From Nectonema munidae (lineage: Eukaryota > Nematomorpha > Nectonematoida > Nectonematidae), in NCBI GenBank assembly GCA_030549495.1, contig JAUIRK010000864.1, positions 106,001 through 170,000 on the forward strand: a DNA stretch of 64,000 nucleotides, read 5' to 3'. Made by a program: the position numbers and the translations under genes. A model generated the notes under the pieces. That model did not search any database, was not told where the DNA came from, and was given only the letters and a program-made list of their open reading frames with translations. Below, one piece after another: positions 1 to 9,828 of this stretch (the first letter of the stretch is position 1; every line of letters begins with the position of its first letter).

Positions 1-410
1 ATAGTTGCAGATGTAGCAGTTGCTACAGGCCCCGCGCTTTACAAGAGCCCCGCGCTTAATTGAAAAATGCGTTGAAAAAAGCTTTAAAGTTATTTTTTAA
101 AGTTTTCTTCAATTCTTCTTTTATGTTTCCTTCTTAAAATAAATTTTTGCTCTTGAATTTTGTGGTTTTTATTTTTTTTGTAGAATCTAGATCAATTTTA
201 TTAGAAAATTTTTGCTTCCTGAATATGATTTGTAAATTTAATCGATCTGCTACAGGTCCTGCACTTGGTAGATCCGGAACTGCTACCATGATAAAAACAC
301 GTCAAGAAAGACATTATCTTGTCATAAATAATAATAATTTAAGTAACCTAAGATAAAAAAATACAATTAATAAGCAGAGAATGAATGATGAAATTGTGTA
401 TTTGACTGTT
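1..410. other. Left flank of hAT copy 1, no gene
   Basis: This is mostly AT-rich sequence with a short GC-rich start. The 10-mer CCCCGCGCTT occurs twice (30-39 and 48-57). A related stretch, CTACAGGTCCTGCACTTGG, lies near 249-267 and resembles CTACAGGCCCCGCGCTT at 23-39. These may be remains of the non-coding end of the neighbouring hAT element. I could not find a terminal inverted repeat matching the right-hand termini at 2580 or 2729, so the left end is either outside the window or decayed. Confidence 0.3.
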
Positions 411-1904
411 CTATAAATGAAAATAATCTGTTTGAGACCCATTATTTTTAACAAAAATACTGTATATAAACTTTTGAATTTCAGAAATTTCTTCTTGGTG
501 TTCCATTGTAACCTCGGAAATATCAACTAACATTGGCTGCACCACCCAATTAGGAAACTTAAGATTTTTAAGTTCAGAAAACCTTTCTCCAAAATCCAAT
601 GGTAAGTTTTTCAAATAATCAACAATAATTTTTACAGCTGAATCACTTGCTTCATTTTCTTTCAACCAATAAAATTTATCTAATTTTTTTGTTGAATATT
701 TTTTTACATGCTTCAATAAATGAAACAAAACCAAGTATTTTGGATTTTGCATCAATCAGTGTTTTATTCGAGCCTTGAAGTTGCTTATTAAGAACATCCA
801 GTTTTTCAAAAAGATCCGTTAGGTAACTCAAAAATGCTTTTCCATCATTAGTGAGCAAATATTTCATCTCAGGCTTATCACTCAAAAAATCGTTGATAAG
901 ATCAAATAATTGCATAAATCTTTTCAAAGCCATTCTCTTAGAAAGCAGTCTTACTTCTTTGTGTCAGAAGTCTAACAAAGTCAGCACTACTGTTCTCACA
1001 AAACTGTTTGAAGAGACGCTCACATTTTGGATTAGCTTAGCATTAATACAACTTATTGCTGATTTTAAAACTTCATTAAGGACTGAAGATAAATTTTTAG
1101 AAACTAAATTTTCTCTATGAATTACACAATATATAATTAGCATGTCTGATACTTGATCTTTCAACAACTTTAAACATCCGTTCTTCTTTTCCATCAAAAC
1201 AGGAGCACCATTTGCAGCACATGATACAATGTTTTCATCGATATCATTTTTTCCTCAAAGTAATTTTTGATTTTGTAAAAAATATCACATGCTGTAGTAG
1301 TTGTGTCCCTTGATTCACAAAAAAATATTTCTTCAGCAAACTCACCCTTATCAATATATCTCACAAATGCTAATAGAAAAGCTTGACATTTATAAAAGTT
1401 GATTCATCTATTTGCAATGAAAATTTTGTTGACTTCAATTTTTCAACTATCTGCATTTCAATATCGTTACCCATTTCATCAATTCTCCTGATGACTGAGT
1501 TGTTATGGCATTGAGTGAACAGCATTATCGTCTTTTTCAATAACTAAGTCCTCACCTATGGTATGATTTTTCCAGTTTTAGCAATTACTAATGAAATTTC
1601 GAAACTGGCTTTGAGAGTGGAATATAAATCAATAGCTTGTTTCTTGAACAAATAATTTATCGTTTTTCTTTTTTGAAATTTTTCTTTCAAAAACTTGAAA
1701 TAATCCAAATCTGAATTGAAGTACTTTAAATGTTTAGTTTTTAAAGTGTAAAGAAAGACAATTTGGTTTCATCGATTCATTTGATAAGCATTTATTGCAA
1801 ATGAGGCAAAAAGGTAAGTTTTCATCATGAAGTGAAGGAATAAATCCGTATTTCAAAAAGTCTTTTGAATATTTATGGATTTTTTTTTTAATTTTTTCAC
1901 TCAT
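411..1904 (-). pseudogene. hAT transposase, ZBED5/SCAND3-like (copy 1), broken
   Basis: This is a cut-and-paste transposase of the hAT superfamily, in the form from which ZBED5/SCAND3-like proteins derive. The likely start is the ATG at 1904-1902. It is followed by a BED-type zinc-finger N-terminus: FLKYGFIPSLHDENLPFC, then CLICNKCLSNESMKPN, about 1760-1850. The middle block at 964-1197 contains IIYCVIHREN, equivalent to the family's LLHRE. The block at 676-933 (FMQLFDLINDFLSDKPEM; FLSYLTDLFEKLDVLNKQLQG) matches the long helical insert. The C-terminal part is at 411-755. The coding sequence is spread over several frames with in-frame stops (for example after HFKN near 1755), so it is inactive. 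The family assignment is secure by motif order; the exact subfamily is inferred. Confidence 0.8.
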
Positions 1905-2560
1905 TTATATTTAGAAAAATAATAAATGAATGAAATTTCAGTTCTTTTTTAGCTTCTAAACTTCTAAAAATTGAATAAATAATTAAGTACATACAATAAT
2001 TTTTAGACAAAATTTGATCATTTTTAAAAACTATTGAGTTTCAAAATTAAAAGATGCCGAAATTAAGCTTTATATATCTTAATAATAATTAAAGTTATTC
2101 ATAATATTTGTTAATCTAAGAAATTTTTTTAAATACCTTATAATTAATATACTTTTTACAAAAAAATGCTTTAATAATGTTTTACTTACCTTTTTAAAAA
2201 ACTATGGTGACAAAAGCTAAATTTTCGATTTTCAAATAAAAAATTTTTCAAAAAAAAGGAGCGGACATTTTAACTTACTTATAGGTTGTTATCTTTTCAT
2301 GTAAAAATAAATCGGATTTAAAAAATTAAAAAAAAATTTTCCTTTCAAAAAACTTGATTTTTGAGTTCTTGAAAAAAGAACGTTGGTCATTATAGAAAAA
2401 TAAAATATTAGAAAAAATAGTAAAAACTATCTAAAATACTTCAAAATCTGTTTTTAAAAATTTTAATTGTTCAATAAATTCCCCGAGGAATCGAGGAAAA
2501 AACTTCAAGGAAGTGGATCTTGAATTTGTGAAATTCCTGGGGAATTGAGAACGAGGAATC
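1905..2560. other. 5' non-coding part of hAT copy 1
   Basis: This is AT-rich sequence between the transposase start and the putative hAT terminus. From about 2480 to 2555 it holds imperfect inverted segments (TCCCCGAGGAATCGAGGA and CCTGGGGAATTGAGAACGAGG) that look like subterminal repeats of a hAT. No gene was seen. Confidence 0.35.
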
Positions 2561-2729
2561 TCAGGGTGGACACCCTAGTGTAATAGATGCAATAAGTATC
2601 GTTTAAAGTTTATGAAAAAAGTATAGCCTTAACACAAATATATAAAAAAATTTAACTAAGTTTTCTATGCCCACTGAAAAAATCCCATGCCCCACCGGTG
2701 GGGCATGTGCCCCACTTTGGAAAACACTG
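2561..2729. repeat. Two hAT-type termini in tandem
   Basis: Read on the minus strand, the segment ending at 2580 begins CACTAGGGTGTCCACCCTGA, a hAT-like terminal sequence. A second terminus ends at 2729 and reads CAGTGTTTTCCAAAGTGGGG on the minus strand, close to the common hAT/Charlie end CAGTGNTTCYCAAA. Next to it lies a perfect 22-bp palindrome (2686-2707), centred on CCACCGGTGG, with arms CATGCCC and GGGCATG. Either end could belong to hAT copy 1; the other would be a nested or neighbouring element. The 8 bp after 2729 (ATCTAGAC) would be the target duplication, but I cannot pair it with confidence. Confidence 0.5.
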
Positions 2730-5010
2730 ATCTAGACTATTTGAAATGTAAATTTATTGATTCCTGAAATTTTAATTGAATTTATTTATTTAAAAATTTT
2801 ATTAATATCGAAACTCAATTTTTAGTAAAAGTTCAACCATTTTCTTCTTATATTTTAAGATACAAGAAATACCCTGTTATAATTTGGTTCGAAAATACGT
2901 GAAAACAAATCTATAAGTTCTACAAATAGAAAAAATATTTCAAATATTTATATACAACATTTGTAACTAGAAAACAATTAGTGTGAAAAAAAATTTTTGT
3001 GACACTACTATACTGAATATTGACAGCAAAGTCTAACAATATATGGACAAGTCGACCCCTTAACTACCCTTAATATACACGTTGCGAAGAAGTAATTTTT
3101 TCTTTTAGTGAGTAATTTTTCATGGATTGAGCAATCACGAAGGTCCTCCAATCACTTTTTGGTGGTATAAAATATGGGCAACACAGATCAGTTTCAACTC
3201 TCAAGTAATGGCTGTAAATAGCAAAGCAATATGCTTTTATTTCGAGCTCATCTATCATGAACAGGTTACTTTCTATATTATTGCCCAGCTAAAAACAGTT
3301 TTCTGTGCTAGACTTTTTTGAAAAATGAAATATTTAATTTTAGTGGAGGTAGAGGGAGGCAGAAACAAATATAAAAAAGTATCTGTGTCGATAAAAGACC
3401 AATAATGTTATTTTGAAAAGAAAAAGAACAAGGACAAAGCTATTTTTATTTAATTTTAAAGTCATACCTAACAGAAATTGAAAAGAACGAAAATATAGAA
3501 AATAATTGTAAATTTGGTAAACACAATTATAGATAGAACGGTGATAAAAGGAAGAAAACGACACGTCGTATCAATCATGAAGTATAATGAATCTAAGCGA
3601 ATATGAATGCCACACTATTTTTTAATATCAAATCAATCATTAAATGCTAAAACGTATACAAATCGTTGATTGATATGTAAATTTAATTGATCACCATTTT
3701 TTTGTTAAAGTGTAATTATAACTTCAACAGCATGTTATACTTTTGTGACTTTAAAATTCACCATGCTTCAAGCAGTAGCATAACCAGGACTTGTAGCCAA
3801 GTATCTCAACGTTACCTTTCGAAAAGAAATTTCCTAATTTTAAACTTCACTTTTTTTCGTACCGTAGAATCTTATCGAATAAAAAAATACGATATTTAAA
3901 AAAGTTTTGAAATTAAAAAAAAATCCAAACGTAATAACGTAAACAATGTAATGAAAATGATCTCTTTGGTGTTTTTAGAATAAATTCCCCTAATATTCAT
4001 TGCATATAAATATCATCTTTTAAATAGACGAGGAAGTTAATTTGAAATAAATAGTGTGTTAAGCAGAATTCAAAAACATGAAAATATATGTATAATTTTA
4101 GATAAATTCATGTAAAATTAGAAAAATTTTGAATGAAAAAGTATAAATTCAACTATTGCAACGTAAAAAAGAGTGTTCTCAATTATGTCGTCTTTTAGAA
4201 TCAATTGGTTATAGCGTTTTTCAAATCACAAAAATTCATAATATCAAAATGCAGAAACAGTTTGAATAATGAAATTTGAAGAACACTTTTCTCTTCTATA
4301 TAAATTAGGTAAATTAATTAATTTGCAATTTAATCGTTTGTATAATTACATTATATAATATATGATATTGTGGAGTATATTACGTGTGCATGTGGTCAAC
4401 AAATAAATCACAAAATCTTAATGACAGGAATATGCTATCACTCAAGTAACAGGCTTGAACTTGATAAATCTATTTACAACTAACATGTTCGATAAAATAA
4501 AGAGAATCAAAGATTGAAAGCATAGCGAACTTCGATTGATTTCAGAAAAGATTAGTTTTTTTATTACGTAATTTCCTATCGTATTTTTTACAAAAAAGCT
4601 ATGGTAGCGTAATTTTGAAACACTGCTTGTAACAGGCGGGAGATGCATCCATTGATTGAATTTCTTTGTTGGCACGGATTGCGCTCATCCCTTCCTAAAA
4701 TGTTGAAGGTTTATAACTCCAATTTATTTTCAAATTCGTTTACCATCTTTCAGGTCAGTATAAGTATTTTTCTATACGTTTTTTTCTTTTAACTTTACCA
4801 AGAAAGATTACAATATTCCTCTTATTATCAAATTAATTCGTCTTTGTGTCTCAAAAAGAAAAAGTTAACTGATTGCGTGGACAAAGCATGACTCAGCTGA
4901 TGATAAATGAAATTAAAAAAACATACTAATACTGATTATAACGAAAATCAGTTACTAATTTGCAAAATTTAAAATATTTATTCATTATTTTGTATTCATC
5001 ATATATAACA
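2730..5010. other. AT-rich spacer with no recognised gene
   Basis: No element ends or host gene were recognised. A minus-strand ORF at 3070-3258 (62 codons, starting MIDELEIKAYCFAIYSHYLR) has compositionally plausible protein sequence, but I recognise no family in it. A slightly GC-richer patch at 4630-4700 also has no identifiable homologue. Confidence 0.4.
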
Positions 5011-5569
5011 CAAGGGCGCACATCTGGAAGCAATGTGATTTTAAGAGGGTAGAAAAAAGCTTACTTCAAGTCGAGAGACGGTGCTGACTGTAAGTATAAA
5101 GAGTTAAATTAATATAATAGAATACCCAAGTTAGGAAAGTTGCACTTATTTTATTTGCTAAATATAATTTAAGTCTTTTATCCCAGAAATCAAATATATA
5201 GCATTTTTATTCTTAAAAATTCCTTTTATTTAATTTTTTTGTTTTTTTTCTCAATATTGCTTTTAATAGTTGGCAATGTTTTCACACTTTCTTTAAAATT
5301 TTTGTTAATAAAACTTATTATAAATATTTTATTTTCATGTAATTTATAGCATATAACATTTAGATAGGAATAGCTCATTTATAAATTTAAGGTTTGTAGC
5401 GAATTTTCTTCCAAAAATTTTAAACTTTCAATTTCTATTTAAAAGGGCCAACATTAAATAGGCGTAAATATATTTTTAAATAATTTACTTTACTAACTGA
5501 ATATAAGTGTAGGTAGAATATGAAGATTATATAAGGTGATTCTTTGTTTTTCTGTTTTCCAATGTTGGA

Positions 5570-5622
5570 TAGGATACTGGGTTTGTCGAATAATCTACTG
5601 TCGGATAAATGAGGTCTGACTG
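5570..5622. repeat. pogo/Tigger-type terminus (solo)
   Basis: Read on the minus strand from 5622, the sequence begins CAGTCAGACCTCATTTATCC and continues GACAGTAGATTATTCG. This resembles pogo/Tigger ends (CAGT...CTC..TTATCCGA). A TA dinucleotide follows at 5623-5624, as expected for that superfamily. The element body would lie to the left, but I found neither its other end nor a transposase. Confidence 0.4.
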
Positions 5623-5767
5623 TATTACCAATGAGTCTTCTAATACAACTCTTTCAATAGGGTCTTTGAAGATAAAGACATTTTTCTTCAAACAACAAAT
5701 ATAAAATTGGCTTAACCAAAAATTCTGTTTCCTAAAGATTTACAAAAGAGATCTTTTTAGAGTCATT

Positions 5768-6070
5768 AGTTAGAAAATAGCATATCTATAGAGATAGACT
5801 ATACAGATAGACTGTGACAACCAGTTTTAATAATTGGTAAATTGAAATAAGCACTTAATTACCTTCACTTAGTTAAAAAATAGCATATCTATAGAGACAG
5901 ACTATACAGATAGACTGTGACAACCAGTTTTAATAATTGGTAAATTGAAATAAGCACTTAATTACCTTCACTTAGTTAGAAAATAGCATATCTATAGAGA
6001 CAGACTATACAGATAGACGTGAAAACCAGTTTTAATAATAATTGGTAAATGGAAATAAGGAGGGATAAAG
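5768..6070. repeat. Tandem repeat, 3 copies of about 103 bp
   Basis: The units start at 5768, 5871 and 5974 with AGTTAGAAAATAGCATATCT (AGTTAAAAAATAG in unit 2). They run through GACAACCAGTTTTAATAATT to ATTACCTTCACTT. Units 1 and 2 are nearly identical. Unit 3 carries small differences, including an extra AAT and a divergent end. The array lies downstream of the transposase stop, in the 3' non-coding part of hAT copy 2. Confidence 0.85.
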
Positions 6071-6199
6071 ACTTAATTTGTTTACTTTTTGAGCTTGAAG
6101 ATTGGTTCACAACCTTTCTAAAAATTTTCGACGTAGCTGTCTCTATTTTTTAATAGCTCAGGTTGTCATTCAAAAATCTCTTTAAAAAAGTCTGAATAA

Positions 6200-7650
6200 T
6201 CCAATCAATGTCAATGGGATGGATAGATCTGCTTTGTCTAAGTTTGGCTCTGTTTGCGCTAATGCAACTCTCATATCATTACTCATTTCCTATCTGTTTT
6301 GGGATTTAGTTTCAATGGAAAACGCTTGCTCGCGCTCATATGTAGTGACAAATCGGAACAGAACTTTCAGAGCCATTTTTCCTACATAAGCATAAGACTG
6401 TCCCATTTTTCGAAAAATCACGATGAGAGATTTCACAAAAAAACATGTCGTACACCTTCCCAATGATTAAATCAAATCAATAAACTGTTCTTGGATTACG
6501 AAGTCTTCTAAGGCCAGATTACTAATTGAGATTATAAAGGGGTTTTTGAAAAATTGATAGTACTTTTCAAATTTTTATAGGTTAGGAAAATAAAGAAAAT
6601 TTTTTCGCTAATATATGCTACACGGTGCTTTATGGCCTACATGGCATCTTTATTGATGAAAATAAGAGTATACGTTCGAAAATCAGGCAAAAATATTTTT
6701 TGCCAAAAAATGCCATAATTTTAGAGTAATTTCAAAGGTTGGCAATTTTTTATGATAATGGAGTATGTCGCTTCTATACTTTTCTTTTTGGAAATCAATC
6801 TCACGTTTAAGTGCAACAAGGGTTTTTGAAATTGGAAATCATTTTCTTTGCCTAACTCTGAAAACAAACAAGAGTTGAAGACATTTGCTTTAAATACGAT
6901 TTTGTAATGAGAACATTTTCCAATCCATTAGGTGTGGTTTTCATTATAATGACTGACAATGAATAGAGCACCGAGTAACAATTACATCTGGAGATTTTTG
7001 CTTAATCAGAGTAGAAACTAGAACAAGAGAGCACCATCAGTAGACACTCCAAGTGCATGTTTCGGCTTAATATCATTTGATGTAAAAAATTGTACCTAAT
7101 ATTTCTCTCTACAGCTAAGTGTTTCACAAAAAATGTGTATACTGTACTTGTCATATACATATTGTACGTAAACGCAAAGCTGAACTAAGTGTGCAGCATC
7201 AGTTGATTCATCAAGCTGAATTGCAAAAAATTGAAAATCGAACTCGAATCTATAGACCAGCTCTGATATTATGCGATCAGACATCTCTTGTATTAGCCTT
7301 CTACCGTTATCTTTTGACAAAAAGATATGCTTCAACTTTTCAAGTTCATAACTTCTTAGCGCATTCAATATGACATCTTTGCAGCAAGGTATGTTGTGGG
7401 ACTTTTTGAAAATAGTTATTCTTATAAAACTTTATAGAAGGCCTTCAAACCACACTTGATATTCAAAAGTTTTGTTTACTCAACTCGATTGCTCCATTTT
7501 CAAGGTCTTTTTAATTTGCTGGGCTTTAAAAGTGTCGATACTAACATTTCAGAACACAACAGACATTTAGATTCTTCTTCTCAACCAGGCGTTAATGCAG
7601 TAAAACCAAATTTCAAGTATGGGTCGTCATATTTCATTTTTATAACCACT
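6200..7650 (-). pseudogene. hAT transposase, ZBED5/GTF2IRD2-like (copy 2), broken
   Basis: The N-terminal BED-like zone near 7540-7640 reads YLKFGFTALTPG, then CLLCSEMLV, then LLKPSKLKR. The best open block is 7096-7368, with EMSDRIISELVYRFEFDFQF followed by FAIQLDESTDAAHLVQL and VYVQYVYDKYSIHIFCETL. This matches the family signature in which DEST carries a catalytic Asp. The C-terminal dimerisation zone near 6235-6400 reads KVLFRFVTTYE, then MSNDMRVALAQTEPNL. Blocks are in different frames with stops between them, so the copy is dead. It is closely related in layout to copy 1 at 0.4-1.9 kb but not the same sequence. Confidence 0.8.
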
Positions 7651-7983
7651 AAGAAATATGCACATAAAATCAGACGTAAAAAGCAATAAAAAATAAAGAT
7701 AGTTTAACTCAATTCAAGGACTAAATTATTTATTTTTTAAAATGTGACTTATTGGCAAAAATTGCAAATGATCCTATGTAGGTGCAGCAATAGGTCGCCA
7801 AAAACGATACACTCAATGTTCCCTTCTAGGTCCCCATTGAAATGCCACTGTGCGTATGCCCAGTTTATTATCCAGTCTGCCACTGAGTTTTATATAGCCC
7901 TTGGCCTTGTCTCTCGAACCTATAAATTAGTGAATTATTATTCTATCAACGGTTTGCCATACACCGATATTTTGTACTAAAGC

Positions 7984-8017
7984 TAGAACACCGCGGACTC
8001 CAGTTTGAAAAGCATTG
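7984..8017. repeat. hAT-type terminus inside copy 2
   Basis: On the minus strand from 8017 the sequence reads CAATGCTTTTCAAACTGGAG then TCCGCGG. This is very close to a widespread hAT end (CAGTGGTTCTCAAACTGGGGTCCGCGG). The element it ends would extend to the left and may be the true boundary of the ZBED5-like transposase copy. The adjacent 8-mer AACTAGAA (8018-8025) would be the target duplication, but no partner was found. Confidence 0.5.
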
Positions 8018-8240
8018 AACTAGAAGGTAATGGATGCAATCAGAATTACAAACAAGGTAATTTGACTTGATAAAATTAGTGCAGTCATGGTTGGATTGGG
8101 AGCTTACAGTGCAGGTACAATGTTGGGTAATAATGGTTGTGTGCTCATTGGACAAAAATTCTTTTATAATAAATTTTAAAAATAATAAAAAAAAATAGCC
8201 CTTTCAAAAAATTTTCAGGGTGTGCGCCTCTGATGTAATA

Positions 8241-9016
8241 GATTTAGCAAAAATAAATTTTTAGATATTTTAATCATAAAACATTTATAATTGGGAAAAT
8301 TTAATAAACGTGATTTTGAATAAAGTAATAAAAAATTAAGAGAAAAAATAATATTACAAGACACACGATAAAATTAAGCCAATTTTAAATTAATTTATTG
8401 CTTTTGTAACGCCTGATAAAAACAGCCAATCAGATGTCATGATGCAATATTTAGAGGATGCTAACAATATTTCAATTTTTGAATGTTCAAACAAATCTTT
8501 TTATTTATAAAACTATAAACACACATGGGTGTCTAAAAGAGGAAATACTTTCTACGTTTATTGCAAAGGCAAGATAATATATCAAAAATTCTTCGTTTGT
8601 TTTGTTTTTAATGAATAAACTTTTTTGGATCTTATAGTGATTTAAGAAAGGATTACTTACATTAAATGTGTGTTCTCCTTAAGAAGAAGAAATTTATTGT
8701 ACACATGTTTGTTGTTAAATAACAATCAAAATATTTCACAAAATTACAAATTATTATAAAAAATAAGTAAAAAGAGTTTGTGTACTTGGCCGACACAAAG
8801 ACTAATCAAAGTCGCTACCGTGTGTAACCATTTTATGCATAAAATTCTTTTACAAAATTCTAATATTTATTTAATAAGTTAATAATTTTTATTAAATATA
8901 AAAAACAATCATGGTTGAAATATAAGTTTATTTATATAAATTATATTAACAAAAATGAAATACAATATATAATATAAATATTTATAAGAGATACTTTTAA
9001 AGAGAGAAAAAATTTG
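8241..9016. other. AT-rich spacer
   Basis: I see no gene, terminal repeat or structured repeat beyond poly-A/T runs. Confidence 0.4.
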
Positions 9017-9634
9017 GAACCTACGTTTTACGTACGGCACGGGACCGAACGGCGGACGTAAAACGTAGGATTTGTAAATTCCAGGTTGACCTTTAAATTG
9101 ACATACAACACGAAAATCCTAGTCTGGATCACACATGGTCACACCGTGTACGACGTGAGGGACTATGGCAGCTAAAGAAGACTACTACAGTGAAGTTGGA
9201 TGATCATCCCTGAAGTTGAGCTGTTTTCATAATAAAGTCTTAAATAAAAAATATCAGTGTATGTGTATTATTTATCAATTATACTCAACTTATTCTGCTC
9301 TAGGAAAAGGCGCCCGTTAATTTGCTATTTTAATGATGCATGCAGAGATACAATGCGCGAACATTACGAAAACAACAAGAATAGCATCGGAGATAACAAG
9401 TACACTGCACAGTACGTTCAGTGTTAGAATGCATTGTTTTGCGAACCCAATTAGCGTTATTTAAATTACTCATAGTGAAATAAAACTGAAAGACAATAAT
9501 TTATTAACCTTTATAAACTTTTTAATACATAAAATCACAAAAAAATCGTATTAATAATGCATTTAATGACCAAAAAATAACGTCATCGATCATTTGGCGA
9601 GGGCGTAAAATCAGGGTACGTAAAACGTAGGTTC
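9017..9634. mobile_element. 618-bp non-autonomous Tigger/pogo derivative
   Basis: The left end GAACCTACGTTTTACGTACG and the right end CGTACGTAAAACGTAGGTTC (ending at 9634, followed by TA) form a good terminal inverted repeat. Positions 9017-9350 match the reverse complement of about 17205-17548, the 3' end of the Tigger copy at 15.5 kb. Shared segments include GATCCAGACTAGGATTTTCG (opposite strand) and GGGACTATGGCAGCTAAAG. The central transposase gene is absent, so this is an internally deleted copy that would depend on transposase supplied by a full-length relative. The left TA is not preserved (TTG before the end). Confidence 0.8.
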
Positions 9635-9828
9635 TACATTGACAATTTGTATAAACAGATATATAATAAATGACATATTATATAGAGAAGAATGCTACAG
9701 CCAAAAATAAGGGTGTTTTGTTTTTAATGTGATACATTAAATGACCGTAAAAAGTGAGCCAGTTCTATTATATTAATATTTTCAGTGTTTTCTGCTAAAT
9801 CTATGATTTTCTGCCTTATGTCTTGTTT

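Larger units (their letters stand above)
5011..8232 (-). mobile_element. hAT transposon copy 2 (ZBED5-like), about 3.2 kb
   Basis: The left end at 5011 reads CAAGGGCGCACATCTGGA. The right end, read inward from 8232 on the minus strand, is CAGAGGCGCACACCCTGA, so the core GGCGCACA-C is shared. The flanking 8-mers are ATATAACA (5003-5010) and ATGTAATA (8233-8240). They match at 6 of 8 positions, as expected for an old hAT target duplication. The transposase remnant inside is on the minus strand. A second hAT-type end at 7991-8017 and a pogo-type end at 5622 sit within these limits. The outer ends may therefore belong to a host element into which other copies inserted. Element identity is good; exact ends are moderate. 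Confidence 0.6.

Noticed and set aside
185-200. ATCTAGAT as the left target duplication partner of ATCTAGAC at 2730-2737
   Set aside because: The sequence that follows it does not resemble the hAT terminus at 2729, so the 7/8 match is probably chance.
4442-4675. Minus-strand ORF of 77 codons near a GC-richer patch
   Set aside because: No recognisable motif, no splice-like borders and ordinary composition; too weak to list as a gene.
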